A DNA stretch of 58,714 bases from the NCBI RefSeq assembly GCF_002802915.1, contig NZ_PEBJ01000007.1, forward strand, positions 1-58,714, in the 5' to 3' direction. Position numbers and translations under genes: made by a program. This document shows, in pieces, positions 1 through 7,497 of this stretch (positions are counted from its first letter, which is position 1; each line of letters begins with the position of its first letter). Origin of the DNA: Bifidobacterium felsineum. GTDB lineage: Bacteria > Actinomycetota > Actinomycetes > Actinomycetales > Bifidobacteriaceae. The notes beneath the pieces were generated by a model. The model saw only the letters and a list, made by a program, of their open reading frames with translations, was not told where the DNA came from and made no database searches.

Positions 1-106
1 CCGCACACCCCACCCCCGTTCACCCCACCTCGACACGCATAGGGGGCCACCCTAAAATCTTCCGGGAAATTACGTCGCACTGTACTATCAGCAAGCTTGA
101 GCTATA

Positions 107-138
107 CTATCTACTATCAATGTATTGATAGTAGATAG
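107..138. promoter_or_regulatory. Palindromic operator of the vapBC-type pair
   Basis: A perfect inverted repeat has 14-bp arms (107-120 and 125-138) around a 4-base centre, just upstream of the antitoxin ATG at 148. A TATACT-like -10 hexamer (103-108) overlaps the left arm. A partial extra half-site (ACTATCA) lies at about 84-90. Ribbon-helix-helix antitoxins commonly bind such palindromes to repress their own operon, so autoregulation is the natural inference. Confidence 0.7.
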
Positions 139-147
139 GAAAAAGTT

Positions 148-441
148 ATGTCGACTGCAACCGTTTCCGCCAGCGTTGACACCAACACCAAAACAGTCGC
201 CAACGCCTACATCAAGCAAGCCGGACTCACACCAAACGAGCTTATTCGAAATCTCTGGGAGAGCATCGCCAGCACCGGAGTCGTTCCGGAGTTCGGCGAC
301 TCAGGCAGCAAACGCAAGCAGGAAATGCTGCACGCCTTCCAAGAATCACAAGATATTATCGCCGCTCTGCCCCGCGGCACCGAATTGGACACCATGAGCT
401 ACGACGACATGCGCAAGGAACTGGAGAACCGTGAAATCTAA
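148..441 (+). CDS. RelB/DinJ-like antitoxin of a VapBC-type pair
   Basis: This 97-residue protein has the look of a RelB/DinJ-type ribbon-helix-helix antitoxin. A short basic or neutral beta strand (residues 3-10, TATVSASV) is followed by two helices (KTVANAYIKQAGLTPNELIRN), and the C-terminal half is charged and would wrap the toxin. The start is set by AGGA seven bases before ATG 148. The gene overlaps the PIN toxin by 11 bp, so the two are translationally coupled. A perfect palindrome at 107-138 precedes it and is probably its own operator. By family knowledge the protein should neutralise the toxin and repress the operon. The family is inferred from pattern; the pairing with the downstream PIN gene is what makes the call firm. 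Confidence 0.75.
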   Translation: MSTATVSASVDTNTKTVANAYIKQAGLTPNELIRNLWESIASTGVVPEFGDSGSKRKQEMLHAFQESQDIIAALPRGTELDTMSYDDMRKELENREI

Positions 442-853
442 GCTGCTACTCGATACCAACGTACTCATCGACTACGCGGTGGCGAATCGTCCGGAGCACG
501 CAGAAGCCACAGCGCTGGTGAAGCGGATTGCCTCGGGGCAGGATACCGGCTACACCACGTCCGGATCATTGAAGGACTTCTATTACCTGTGCAGAAAGCC
601 GCTCGGAGAAGCCGCGAGCAGGCAGCTCATCAGGAATTTTCTTGTACTGTTGGACGTTCTGCCCGTGGGGCAGGAGGAATGCCACGATTCCGCATACTCC
701 GACGAGCCGGATTTCGAGGACGGACTGATTCGCGCCGTGGCCGAACGCAACGATATGGACTTCATCATCACCCGGGATTCAGGCGCCTTCGCCCACTCCC
801 CCGTCAAAAGCCTCACCGCCCGCCGGTACCTAGAGCTCTTCGGCCAAGACTAG
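431..853 (+). CDS. PIN-domain ribonuclease toxin (VapC-like)
   Basis: A 140-residue PIN-domain protein. The N-terminal LLDTNVLIDY (residues 5-14) carries the first conserved Asp, EDGLIRAVAE (about 96-105) supplies the central acidic positions, and DFIITRD (about 110-116) carries the C-terminal Asp of the metal-binding nuclease site. VapC-type PIN toxins are Mg-dependent endoribonucleases that cut tRNA or rRNA and stop translation; the substrate here cannot be read from sequence. The start overlaps the antitoxin gene by 11 bp. All expected acidic residues are present, so the toxin looks intact. A strong hairpin follows at 868-905. Related COG1569/COG4113 PIN proteins are alternative family names. 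Confidence 0.85.
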   Translation: MKSKLLLDTNVLIDYAVANRPEHAEATALVKRIASGQDTGYTTSGSLKDFYYLCRKPLGEAASRQLIRNFLVLLDVLPVGQEECHDSAYSDEPDFEDGLIRAVAERNDMDFIITRDSGAFAHSPVKSLTARRYLELFGQD

Positions 854-867
854 AACATCTCAACAAA

Positions 868-905
868 AATCCCTCTGGGCGCAATTCAGATTGCCCAGAG
901 GGATT
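868..905. terminator. Hairpin terminator after the PIN toxin and the greA remnant
   Basis: Perfect 13-bp arms (868-880 and 893-905) enclose a 12-base loop. On the minus strand the stem runs into ATTTTTG, a U-tract, so it suits transcripts from the greA side; it also lies directly after the plus-strand toxin gene. It probably was the native greA terminator before the 3' end was duplicated. Confidence 0.75.
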
Positions 906-923
906 ATATGCTTTATACGCCGT

Positions 924-1107
924 TTGTGCGGCTGTCAGATGGCTCAGGCGAGGGGCTTGGAGGCCTTGACCACCACGGACAGCTCACGGCCGTTCGGAGC
1001 GGTGTAGGTAACGGTGTCGCCCACCTTGGCGCCTTCGATAGCCTTGCCAATCGGGGAATCCGGGGTCATGATGTCGTAATCAGTGCCAGCAACGATATCA
1101 CGGCTGC
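924..1107 (-). pseudogene. greA': Duplicated 3' end of greA (remnant)
   Basis: About 184 bp here repeat the last third of the intact greA at 2970-3449 in the same orientation, with only a few base differences, and similarity continues about 20 bp beyond the stop codon (944-946). The encoded peptide from RDIVAGTDYD to the terminal SKPLA is identical to GreA. Identity stops abruptly at 1107, where intact greA continues (3133/3134). The fragment lacks the coiled-coil N-terminal domain and a credible start, so it cannot make GreA. It marks the far border of the segment inserted after greA. Confidence 0.9.
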
Positions 1108-1361
1108 TTCGCCAGCGCGCATGCATAGTGATGGTTACGGATACAGAAGGCCCAGCCGTGCAGCGGCTTCACCATCCCGACAGCTCCCTAGACACATAAT
1201 TCGGCCTACAACCCTCAGCATATGCAAGATAGTCTCTTCCCACCATTGATCAACATAGGGTTGCAGACCGATTGCCCGGTATATCGTCATCAAATCGAAA
1301 ATATGCTGAACGCTTCCCATACGTTAACAGGAAACCAGCGCAACACTTATACTCACTGCAC
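1108..1361. other. Unassigned 254-bp stretch inside the greA-bounded insert
   Basis: This stretch lies between the end of the nucleotidyltransferase gene and the greA remnant. An open frame on the minus strand (1135-1320, 61 codons) has no ribosome site that I can see and no family I recognise, so I do not call it a gene. It may be a decayed remnant of the element that brought the insert. Confidence 0.4.
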
Positions 1362-2105
1362 TCACCACGTGGCAAGTGTCTCGATGGTGTCCAATCCGTC
1401 TTGTCGATGCAATTCATCAAGATTGTTCCAGTAGGGGGATTCCTCGGTGAGTCTGTCATGCAGGAGCTTGATGCGTTTACGATCAGTGCTGCTGTGCAAT
1501 CGTTTGATCTCCGCATCGGGGTCGGGTATGAGGGATGCAAGCATAGCTGCATCGTAGAGGTGGCGATCACCATAGCCGGCATGATCAGCGCTATAGGCAG
1601 CACTTTTGAGAATCAATGCGCCAAGCAAATCCGGGATACGAATCACGACATTGGCATTGTTACGCTCGTCGATGAGGCGGACCCGCATGCTGCGTTCCAC
1701 GGCCTGCGCACCGCCAGGCATAGACAATACGGGAATGCCCGCAATAGTTGCGTCAGTTCCAAGGAACTTGGGTAAATGGTCGGCAACTAGCAAATCCACC
1801 ACATCACCGCCCGGCGTGCTCATACGGGTCGCGTATCCAGTCAATGTACCCGGCTGCGTCTCGAATCCACGGGAAACGAGGATATTCCGCAGTCTAGCAA
1901 CGCCTCGACGGTCAGCCATAAGATCGGCAAGTATGTCAGCGTCGGTGGTGGGCCGAACATCCAATCCACCCATAATGGCATGCAATTGGACCATGAGACC
2001 ACCTGTGAGCAACCATGATTCCGGGATATCTGCCGCAGCAACCGCATACACGACGTTCCATGGATGACCAGCGTTGGGAATACGGACTGATGGAATCATG
2101 TCCAC
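1362..2105 (-). CDS. Nucleotidyltransferase-like protein, AbiEii-type toxin candidate
   Basis: A 247-residue protein with the pattern of the minimal nucleotidyltransferase fold. LLTGGLMVQLHA (about residues 33-44) is the GG motif helix, and RPTTDADIL (about 51-59) is the acidic strand carrying the metal-binding Asp pair (D-A-D). This matches the AbiEii/COG4861-like family, whose characterised members (AbiEii, MenT) act as toxins by transferring nucleotides to tRNA acceptor ends. The gene overlaps the upstream HTH gene by 10 bp (2096-2105), so the two form one operon with coupled translation. I infer a type IV-like toxin-antitoxin or phage-defence pair. Against this, the partner is a MerR/HTH-type protein rather than a textbook AbiEi. 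The enzyme activity is predicted, not shown. Confidence 0.65.
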   Translation of the reverse strand: MDMIPSVRIPNAGHPWNVVYAVAAADIPESWLLTGGLMVQLHAIMGGLDVRPTTDADILADLMADRRGVARLRNILVSRGFETQPGTLTGYATRMSTPGGDVVDLLVADHLPKFLGTDATIAGIPVLSMPGGAQAVERSMRVRLIDERNNANVVIRIPDLLGALILKSAAYSADHAGYGDRHLYDAAMLASLIPDPDAEIKRLHSSTDRKRIKLLHDRLTEESPYWNNLDELHRQDGLDTIETLATW

Positions 2106-2800
2106 ACCTCCTTGCTGTTATATTCGTCGATCAGGGTTTGGAAGGCTTCCAGCCCAGCACGACGTTCCCTTGGGTCATTGGATTCAGCCAAATCAGACGC
2201 GCAGACGCCAAGAGGCATCGGACCTTCGCCGGCAGGAAGGTAGTTTGCGACGTGGAGTCGCACCCGAACGGGTTCCGTTCCTTGCTTCAACCGGCATTGC
2301 CGTACAATGCCCTCAAGGGCACTGGCAGTGACGTAGCCTTCCACTGTGTCCACAGCGGCGAGCCGGAACAAATCCGCCAATTCACCGGTTGCGGCGGAGA
2401 TCCGGATAAGATTCGTGACCTTATCTAGATTAGAGCCTCTGCACCAATACTCAATGGTTGTTGCACGCCTCCTAGTCAGGCGAACCAGGTTCTCAGCATC
2501 CGCGTGTTTCAGATACCCCTTAACCCTGTAACGTTGCTGCCGATTCAACCATGGTATATCGAGGCCGCTGAGCAGATACAATGCCGCAAACGCCATGTTC
2601 GGCGAATACGGACGGCCATCCTTGCCTTGCCATCGTGCCTGCCGACGCACGGAGGTCTCCGTGAACAACAAAACATTCCCCGATGAATATGTTTCAAGCT
2701 GGCCTGAAACGCGAAGCATATCGACCCGTCGTTCACTTACTCCAAGCCGGCGAGCGGCTTCCTGCCGCGTAAGCAACGTATGATTCGTTCTGATGACCAT
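2096..2800 (-). CDS. HTH-domain protein, partner of the nucleotidyltransferase
   Basis: I choose the ATG at 2800 (234 residues) rather than the one at 2860, because a 40-bp imperfect palindrome at 2810-2849 lies just upstream and would be inside the longer frame. The ribosome site is poor (GAGG very close to the start). The N-terminus has a helix-turn-helix of excisionase/MerR type: LLTRQEAARRLGVSERRVDMLRVSGQ (about residues 8-33). The remaining 200 residues are helical, with many Arg and Glu, and I do not recognise a domain there. It is cotranscribed with the nucleotidyltransferase gene and probably represses the shared promoter; by analogy with AbiE-type pairs it may be the antitoxin. A simple transcription factor cannot be excluded. 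Confidence 0.6.
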   Translation of the reverse strand: MVIRTNHTLLTRQEAARRLGVSERRVDMLRVSGQLETYSSGNVLLFTETSVRRQARWQGKDGRPYSPNMAFAALYLLSGLDIPWLNRQQRYRVKGYLKHADAENLVRLTRRRATTIEYWCRGSNLDKVTNLIRISAATGELADLFRLAAVDTVEGYVTASALEGIVRQCRLKQGTEPVRVRLHVANYLPAGEGPMPLGVCASDLAESNDPRERRAGLEAFQTLIDEYNSKEVWT

Positions 2801-2809
2801 AGCCTCATT

Positions 2810-2849
2810 GTATACAAAACTATTCTTAATAGAAGATAGTTCTGTATAC
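2810..2849. promoter_or_regulatory. Imperfect palindrome upstream of the HTH/NTase operon
   Basis: The ends GTATACA (2810-2816) and TGTATAC (2843-2849) are perfectly inverted. Within them, AACTAT on the left pairs with ATAGTT on the right, broken by single mismatches, around an AT-rich centre. The site lies 10 bp upstream of the preferred start of the HTH gene, where an autorepressor site is expected. Confidence 0.6.
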
Positions 2850-2914
2850 ATCAGTGGCAAAATATCACACTTCCTGCTCTCAATGCGGTTGCCTTCATGG
2901 CATTTACAACAAAG

Positions 2915-2940
2915 AATCCCCCTGAAATATCAGGGGGATT
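2915..2940. terminator. greA terminator
   Basis: The 10-bp arms AATCCCCCTG (2915-2924) and CAGGGGGATT (2931-2940) enclose a 6-base loop about 30 bp after the greA stop codon. On the minus strand the stem is followed by CTTTGTTGT. It separates greA from the HTH/NTase operon. Confidence 0.7.
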
Positions 2941-2969
2941 CATCAGATTGTGCGCGGCTGTCAGCCGGC

Positions 2970-3449
2970 TCAGGCGAGGGGCTTGGAGGCCTTGACCACC
3001 ACGGACAGCTCACGGCCGTTCGGAGCGGTGTAGGTGACGGTGTCGCCCACCTTGGCGCCTTCGATAGCCTTGCCGATCGGGGAATCCGGGGTCATGATGT
3101 CGTAATCAGTGCCAGCAACGATATCACGGCTGCCGAGCACGTAGGTCATCTCGTTGCCATTGAGCTCGATGGTGACCACGGAACCATTGCCCACGGTGCC
3201 TTCCGGAGCGCTTTCGATGATCTTGGAGTCACGGAGCTTCACGGTGAGCTCGGTGATGCGGCCCTCGTTCTTGCTCTGGGCCTCACGGGCGGCCTGGTAG
3301 CCGCCGTTCTCGGAAAGATCGCCCTCGGCGCGGGCCACGGCGATCTTGTGGGCGATCTCCTCGCGCAGCTCACCTTCGCGGTGGGCGAGCTCCTCCTTCA
3401 TCTTGTTGTATGCTTCCTGCGTCAGCAGGTAGACCTTCTCTTCAGCCAT
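2970..3449 (-). CDS. greA: Transcription elongation factor GreA
   Basis: The 159-residue length and the whole sequence match GreA. The N-terminal coiled coil (residues 1-78, from EKVYLLTQEAYNKM to AREAQSKNEGRI) includes the tip acidic residues in EGDLSENGGY that bind the catalytic Mg of RNA polymerase. The C-terminal FKBP-like domain ends in SPIGKAIEGAKVGDTV and a basic tail. GreA enters the secondary channel of RNA polymerase and stimulates cleavage of backtracked RNA. AGGAGG seven bases upstream fixes ATG 3449. The last 140 bp of the gene recur at 944-1107. It follows the FKBP gene, from which a terminator (3490-3516) separates it. Confidence 0.97.
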   Translation of the reverse strand: MAEEKVYLLTQEAYNKMKEELAHREGELREEIAHKIAVARAEGDLSENGGYQAAREAQSKNEGRITELTVKLRDSKIIESAPEGTVGNGSVVTIELNGNEMTYVLGSRDIVAGTDYDIMTPDSPIGKAIEGAKVGDTVTYTAPNGRELSVVVKASKPLA

Positions 3450-3489
3450 ATTGTCCTCCTGAACTTACGATCAATGCTGAATGTATAGC

Positions 3490-3516
3490 AAAAACGCCGG
3501 CTGTGACACCGGCGTT
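3490..3516 (-). terminator. Terminator of the FKBP gene
   Basis: The arms AACGCCGG (3493-3500) and CCGGCGTT (3509-3516) are perfectly paired. On the minus strand the stem is followed by TTTTGC, giving a standard intrinsic terminator 20 bp after the FKBP stop. Confidence 0.8.
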
Positions 3517-3534
3517 CCGTCATGCTGAATATGC

Positions 3535-3942
3535 TCAGCGGGTGGAAATGATGTCGATAACGAAGACCAGGGTGTCGCCGCCGCCGATGCCGGCCTGCGG
3601 AACGCCGCGGGAGCCGTAGCCGTATTCCGGCGGGATGGAGACCACCAGACGGGAGCCCACGTTATGGCCCGGCACGGTCTGGTCCCAACCCTTGATGACC
3701 TGGCCCACGCCGATGCCGAAGCTGGCCGGCTGGTGGCGGTCGAAGCTGGAATCGAACGGGGTATCCTTGCCCCACACCACGCCGTGGTAGTTCACGGTGA
3801 CGGTATCGCCACGGCGGACCATCGGGCCGTCGCCCTCGGTCAGCTCGATGACCTTGAGGCCCTTGGGGGCCTCGTCGGTCGGGAACTCGATAACGGGCGT
3901 GGCGCCGAATTCGGCGTTCACCTTAGGCATCTGTTCTGCCAT
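3535..3942 (-). CDS. FKBP-type peptidyl-prolyl cis-trans isomerase
   Basis: A 135-residue single-domain FKBP. The fold is clear from RRGDTVTVNYHGVVWG (about residues 42-57), PFDSSFDR, the VIKGWDQTVPGHNVGSRLVVSIPPEYGYG block that lines the active site (GWDQ, the aromatic Trp and the EYGYG loop), and a closing DTLVFVIDI strand. There is no signal peptide or lipobox, so it is cytoplasmic and acts as a folding catalyst. AGGAGG lies just upstream of ATG 3942. It is monocistronic, ending in the hairpin at 3490-3516. The first 30 residues are a short linker not found in minimal 107-residue FKBPs. Confidence 0.93.
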   Translation of the reverse strand: MAEQMPKVNAEFGATPVIEFPTDEAPKGLKVIELTEGDGPMVRRGDTVTVNYHGVVWGKDTPFDSSFDRHQPASFGIGVGQVIKGWDQTVPGHNVGSRLVVSIPPEYGYGSRGVPQAGIGGGDTLVFVIDIISTR

Positions 3943-4063
3943 ACGTCCTCCTTGTCAGACACAATGCGCCCTACATTATCACCATTGGTGCAGCGGCGAA
4001 AGTCGTTCCTCCCAGTGCGATACGTGAATTGGACGGGCTGCGCCCGCAGACTGATTTGCTTCT

Positions 4064-4110
4064 CTCCCTCAGTCTCGCTTCGCTCGACAGCTCCCTCATC
4101 AGAGGGAGCC
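4064..4110 (+). repeat. Intergenic two-hairpin repeat, copy 1
   Basis: This is one of four related elements (also at 30741-30796, 32799-32843 and, inverted, 47820-47876). The consensus is a CTCCCTCAGTC lead, a small hairpin around TTCG, the joint ACAGC, and a second hairpin CTCCCTC-ATCA-GAGGGAG ending in CC. It sits between sdaA and the FKBP gene. The base changes between copies keep the stems paired. Confidence 0.85.
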
Positions 4111-4117
4111 GAGGACG

Positions 4118-5578
4118 CTAGCATTCGACGACGTTGACGGCGAGGCCGCCTTTGGAGGTCTCCTTGTATTTGGCCATCATGTCTTCGCCGGTCTGCTTCA
4201 TCGTGGCGATGGCCTGATCCAAGGTCACGATATGCGAGCCGTCGCCGAGCATGGCCATGCGCACGGCGTTGATGGCGGTGTTGGCGGCCATCGCATTGCG
4301 TTCGATGCAGGGAATCTGCACCAGGCCACCGACCGGGTCACAGGTCAGTCCCAGATTGTGTTCGATGCCGATTTCCGCCGCGTTCTCCACTTGCTCAGGC
4401 GTGCCGCCCATCACCGCGGCAAGGCCTGCCGCAGCCATCGAGCAGGCAGAACCCACCTCGCCCTGGCAGCCGACTTCGGCACCGGAGATTGAGGCGTTGC
4501 GTTTGAACAGGTATCCGATGGCTCCGGCCGTCAGCAGGAAGGTCACGATACCCTGCTCATTGGCGTCATCGACGAAATGCCAGTAGTAATGCAGCACTGC
4601 GGGAATGATGCCCGCCGAACCATTGGTGGGGGCGGTGACGATGCGCCCTCCCCCGGCGTTCTCCTCGGAGACGGCAAGCGCGAACAGATCCACCCATGCC
4701 GCATCGGAGGATTCCAGAACAGCGTCTTTGCGGCGGCGGTCGCGGCGCAACAGATCGGAGTTCGAAGACAGCCGCTGGTACATCTTCGGCGCACGGCGAG
4801 GCACATCAAGCCCGCCGGGTAGCGTGGTTTCGTTCGATGTGCAACCGTTGGTGACGCATTCGCGCATCACACGCCAGACCTTGTCTATCGTCGAACGCAC
4901 CTGAATGGCCGAGCGGGATGCGGTTTCATTGGCCCATACGAGTTCGGCGATGCTCATATGGTGTTCCTTACACAGCGCCACCAGTTCGGCGCATGAGGAG
5001 AACGGATATGGCGTTTCCGGGCCGAAATCGGTGGATGAGGATTCGTCTTCGTCGGCGAACGCGGTGCCCGCCGGCGGTTTATCATGAATGCCGATCATCA
5101 GATCATCCGGCGTTCCCTGGCGGATGAATCCGCCGCCGATGGAATACCAGACCTGTTCGTTGACCAATGAGCCTGCCGAGTCGAACGCCTGGAATCGCAT
5201 GCCATTGGGGTGCGCGGCCATGCGCTTCCACAGTTCGAAGGCCACGTCGCGATCGTATTCGAAATGGATGCGTTTGACGCCGGCGAGGTTCAGCGTGTTA
5301 TCCAGCGCGCAGGTCTCGCGGATATGCAGCATGTGCTGGGTGTCTACCGTTGCCGGCATGTTGCCTTCGAGGCCCGCCATTGCGGCGCGATCGGTGCCGT
5401 GGCCCATACCGGTGAGGGCGAGCGAACCGTAGAGCGTGACTTTCACGCGGTTCGTGCGGTCAATCAGCTGATCCTGCTGCAATGATGCGGCGAACGCGTG
5501 CGCGGCGGCCATAGGGCCCACGGTATGCGAAGATGAGGGGCCTACTCCAATGGTGAACATATCGAGCACGCTGAACAC
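4118..5578 (-). CDS. sdaA: L-serine ammonia-lyase (iron-sulfur, single chain)
   Basis: This 486-residue enzyme converts L-serine to pyruvate and ammonia. The N-terminal domain (residues 1-150) opens with the SdaA signature [16 protein letters not shown]. The C-terminal catalytic domain has the cysteines expected to hold the 4Fe-4S cluster: SACSMAAAG (about 381-389) and [13 protein letters not shown] (about 413-425). Alpha and beta parts are fused, as in the E. coli type. The start is GTG 5578 with AAGGAG five bases upstream; the next ATG lies inside the conserved N-terminus. The gene stands alone, with repeat copy 1 downstream. Everything needed for catalysis is present. Confidence 0.95.
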   Translation of the reverse strand: MFSVLDMFTIGVGPSSSHTVGPMAAAHAFAASLQQDQLIDRTNRVKVTLYGSLALTGMGHGTDRAAMAGLEGNMPATVDTQHMLHIRETCALDNTLNLAGVKRIHFEYDRDVAFELWKRMAAHPNGMRFQAFDSAGSLVNEQVWYSIGGGFIRQGTPDDLMIGIHDKPPAGTAFADEDESSSTDFGPETPYPFSSCAELVALCKEHHMSIAELVWANETASRSAIQVRSTIDKVWRVMRECVTNGCTSNETTLPGGLDVPRRAPKMYQRLSSNSDLLRRDRRRKDAVLESSDAAWVDLFALAVSEENAGGGRIVTAPTNGSAGIIPAVLHYYWHFVDDANEQGIVTFLLTAGAIGYLFKRNASISGAEVGCQGEVGSACSMAAAGLAAVMGGTPEQVENAAEIGIEHNLGLTCDPVGGLVQIPCIERNAMAANTAINAVRMAMLGDGSHIVTLDQAIATMKQTGEDMMAKYKETSKGGLAVNVVEC

Positions 5579-5614
5579 GTTCGCTCCTTCCTCGCTTCAG
5601 TCTTGCCTTCTTGC

Positions 5615-6205
5615 CTATTTGGCGGCGATCTGGCTGAAAATCATTACCATCACCACAATACCCAGAACGGCCAGCACTATCTGGATGGCGAGCAGGGTAA
5701 AAGCCGCGGGTTTCTTCGTGGCCAGCTTGGTGCCATAGGCTTGGGCGAGCAGGAAGGCGATGAAGCCGAATACCGCGTAATTCGCGGTGAGCGCCAGGAT
5801 ATCGGAGTTGGCAAGCACCACGCCGTTGATGGACTGGTCAAGCGAATTCATCGTGGAGCCCATCACGAACATGCCCCAGATGGCGTAGCCGATAAGGCCC
5901 ACCACGGCGTAGCCCCATGGTTTGAACGCGTCCTTGAGATGGATGGTGAACGATTCGGCGCACCAAAGCAGCGCGAAGCCGACCACATAGGTGAAGACGA
6001 CGGCCACCAATACCGTTGCCGCCATCCATGGCACCAGGGCGATGACCGGCGCATTGGTTTTGGGGTCGGCGATCATGTTCAGGTAGAAGCCGGAGCAGGC
6101 GATGGCCCCAACGGTGAGCGCGGTGCCGGCGATGACCGCTTGGGCAAGCATGGTGGGCAGCGCGCCTTGTTCGACTCGATCGACTGCGGTCCAGCGTGAG
6201 GCCAT
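5615..6205 (-). CDS. Integral membrane protein of unknown function
   Basis: I take ATG 6205 (196 residues) because GAGGG lies six bases upstream and longer frames run back into the tRNA gene. The protein has about five hydrophobic segments, starting at roughly residues 17-37, 48-70, 84-108, 130-150 and 165-190, joined by short loops. The second loop is amphipathic (FTIHLKDAFKPW). No enzymatic or transport motif is visible and I do not recognise the family. It lies between tRNA-Leu and sdaA on the same strand, with only 36 bases to the sdaA start, so cotranscription with sdaA is possible; a link to serine metabolism would be speculation. Confidence 0.75.
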   Translation of the reverse strand: MASRWTAVDRVEQGALPTMLAQAVIAGTALTVGAIACSGFYLNMIADPKTNAPVIALVPWMAATVLVAVVFTYVVGFALLWCAESFTIHLKDAFKPWGYAVVGLIGYAIWGMFVMGSTMNSLDQSINGVVLANSDILALTANYAVFGFIAFLLAQAYGTKLATKKPAAFTLLAIQIVLAVLGIVVMVMIFSQIAAK

Positions 6206-6275
6206 AAGAATCCCTCGTTTCATCAAACGTTCAACACAACGAGGAACAGGGTAACGAGGGAATGTTTCGAAAAAG

Positions 6276-6355
6276 TGCCTCCAGCGGGACTCGAACCCGC
6301 AAGCCGAAGCGATCGATTTTAAGTCGACTGCGTATACCAATTTCGCCATGGAGGC
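6276..6355 (-). tRNA. tRNA-Leu (UAA)
   Basis: The gene reads GCCTCCATGGCG at its 5' end (6355) and pairs seven bases with TGGAGGC at its 3' end, with A as discriminator. The anticodon stem GTCGA/TCGAT holds the loop CTTAAAA, giving anticodon TAA. The T arm GCGGG-TTCGAGT-CCCGC is perfect. A long variable arm (CGCTTCGGCTT) makes it class II, as expected for tRNA-Leu. CCA is not encoded. Confidence 0.95.
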
Positions 6356-6399
6356 GTTGGCCCTAAAAACCAACTTGTTTATTGTACCCCATCTATAGA

Positions 6400-6416
6400 C
6401 TCCCCTAGTCAGGGAG
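6400..6416 (-). terminator. Short hairpin after ppx
   Basis: CTCCC (6400-6404) and GGGAG (6412-6416) form a five-bp stem seven bases after the ppx stop codon. The wording resembles the second hairpin of the intergenic repeat family, so it may be a worn copy. The U-tract is weak. Confidence 0.4.
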
Positions 6417-6423
6417 CTGCCCG

Positions 6424-7425
6424 CTATGCGGCAAGCAAACGGCGGCCGTAGTCGAGGACGATGCCGTCCAGGAGGCCGTGTTCGCTGGCCACATAGGAAT
6501 CAATGGGCGTGCCGTGGTCCTTTTCGGCCGCCTCGCTCACCTTGGCGAGCACACGGTTCCACACCACAGCACCACCGCCTACCACATCGATACGGCCGGG
6601 ATGGATGGTCTTGTATTCGCGGCGTTCGGCGCGGGTCATCTTCAGGAACTTGTCATCCACCGCGTAGGCTTCTTTGAGCCCCAGACGGTATCCGTCGACC
6701 ACGGTGTGGTCGTATTCCTTCAGACCGATGGCCAGCGCGGTCATCGTGGTCACGGTGCCGGAGACGCCGATGATGGTCCGCGCCTTGCCGGCGTCCACGT
6801 GCTCGAACGCCTCATCGATGTGTGCGTCGATGTCGGCGATGGCCTCTTCGATCTGCTCTTGGGTGGGTGGATCGTTCTTCAGATGGCGTTCGGTCATACG
6901 CACCGAACCGATGTTCATCGAGAACGCACCCTGCACCTGGGTGGTCGGCGCGGTGGCGCCATCGCCGCCGATGACCAGCTCCGTGGAGCCGCCGCCCAGA
7001 TCGACCACCAGATACGGAGCCTCCAAATCATCACGGTTCACCACGGAAGTGGCGCCGAGGAAGCTCAGATCGGCCTCTTCCGTGCCGGGAATCACCTCAG
7101 GGCGCACGCCGAGAATCTTTTCGATCCCGTCTTCGAATTCCTCACGGTTTTCCGCATCGCGAGTGGCGGAAGTGGCCACGAAACGCAGACCATCCACCGG
7201 ATGCTCGGCAAGCACGCCGGCGAATTCGCGGGCGGCCACATAGGCGCGTTCCAGTGCCTCATCGGCGAAACGATGCGTCTTGTCCACGTCCTGGCCGAGT
7301 CGAATCACCCTCAGGATGCGCGGCACCACTTCGTGCATGCCATTGGCATCCACGCGGGCCACCTTCAGACGGATGGAATTCGTGCCGCAATCGATGCCGG
7401 CAACGGTTACGGAATCCTTGCTCAT
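6424..7425 (-). CDS. ppx: Exopolyphosphatase / guanosine pentaphosphatase family protein
   Basis: ATG 7425 is chosen because GGAG lies seven bases upstream; this gives 333 residues. The actin-like ATPase fold shows phosphate-1 GIDCGTNSIRLKVAR (about residues 10-24), phosphate-2 VDLGGGSTELVIG (about 142-154) and GVSGTVTTMTALA (about 215-227). Ppx/GppA enzymes hydrolyse polyphosphate or pppGpp. At this length it is the short two-domain form without the C-terminal HD-like domain of E. coli Ppx. It ends the eno–divIC–DUF501–ppx series on one strand, a common actinobacterial order. A 4 x 14-bp tandem repeat lies just upstream (7442-7497). Confidence 0.93.
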   Translation of the reverse strand: MSKDSVTVAGIDCGTNSIRLKVARVDANGMHEVVPRILRVIRLGQDVDKTHRFADEALERAYVAAREFAGVLAEHPVDGLRFVATSATRDAENREEFEDGIEKILGVRPEVIPGTEEADLSFLGATSVVNRDDLEAPYLVVDLGGGSTELVIGGDGATAPTTQVQGAFSMNIGSVRMTERHLKNDPPTQEQIEEAIADIDAHIDEAFEHVDAGKARTIIGVSGTVTTMTALAIGLKEYDHTVVDGYRLGLKEAYAVDDKFLKMTRAERREYKTIHPGRIDVVGGGAVVWNRVLAKVSEAAEKDHGTPIDSYVASEHGLLDGIVLDYGRRLLAA

Positions 7426-7441
7426 GTTCTTCTCCTCGTAT

Positions 7442-7497
7442 TTCACAGCACGGTATTCACAGCACAGTGTTCACAGCACTGTATTCACAGCACGGTG
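7442..7497. repeat. Tandem 14-bp repeat, four units
   Basis: Four consecutive 14-base units share TTCACAGCAC followed by a variable base, GT and A or G. They begin at 7442, 7456, 7470 and 7484. The repeat fills the gap before ppx, and the last unit covers the stop codon of the DUF501 gene. Confidence 0.85.

Noticed and set aside
944..1126. Short 60-codon gene from the greA remnant
   Set aside because: Its first nine residues come from insert sequence and the rest is only the C-terminal part of GreA; the coiled-coil domain is missing, so it is a pseudogene fragment.
1135..1320. 61-codon frame on the minus strand in the greA-bounded insert
   Set aside because: There is no ribosome site, no known motif, and it may be a decayed remnant; kept only as part of the unassigned stretch.
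7442..7497. Possible small CRISPR-like array
   Set aside because: The units are contiguous 14-mers without spacers, and no cas gene is present in the window.
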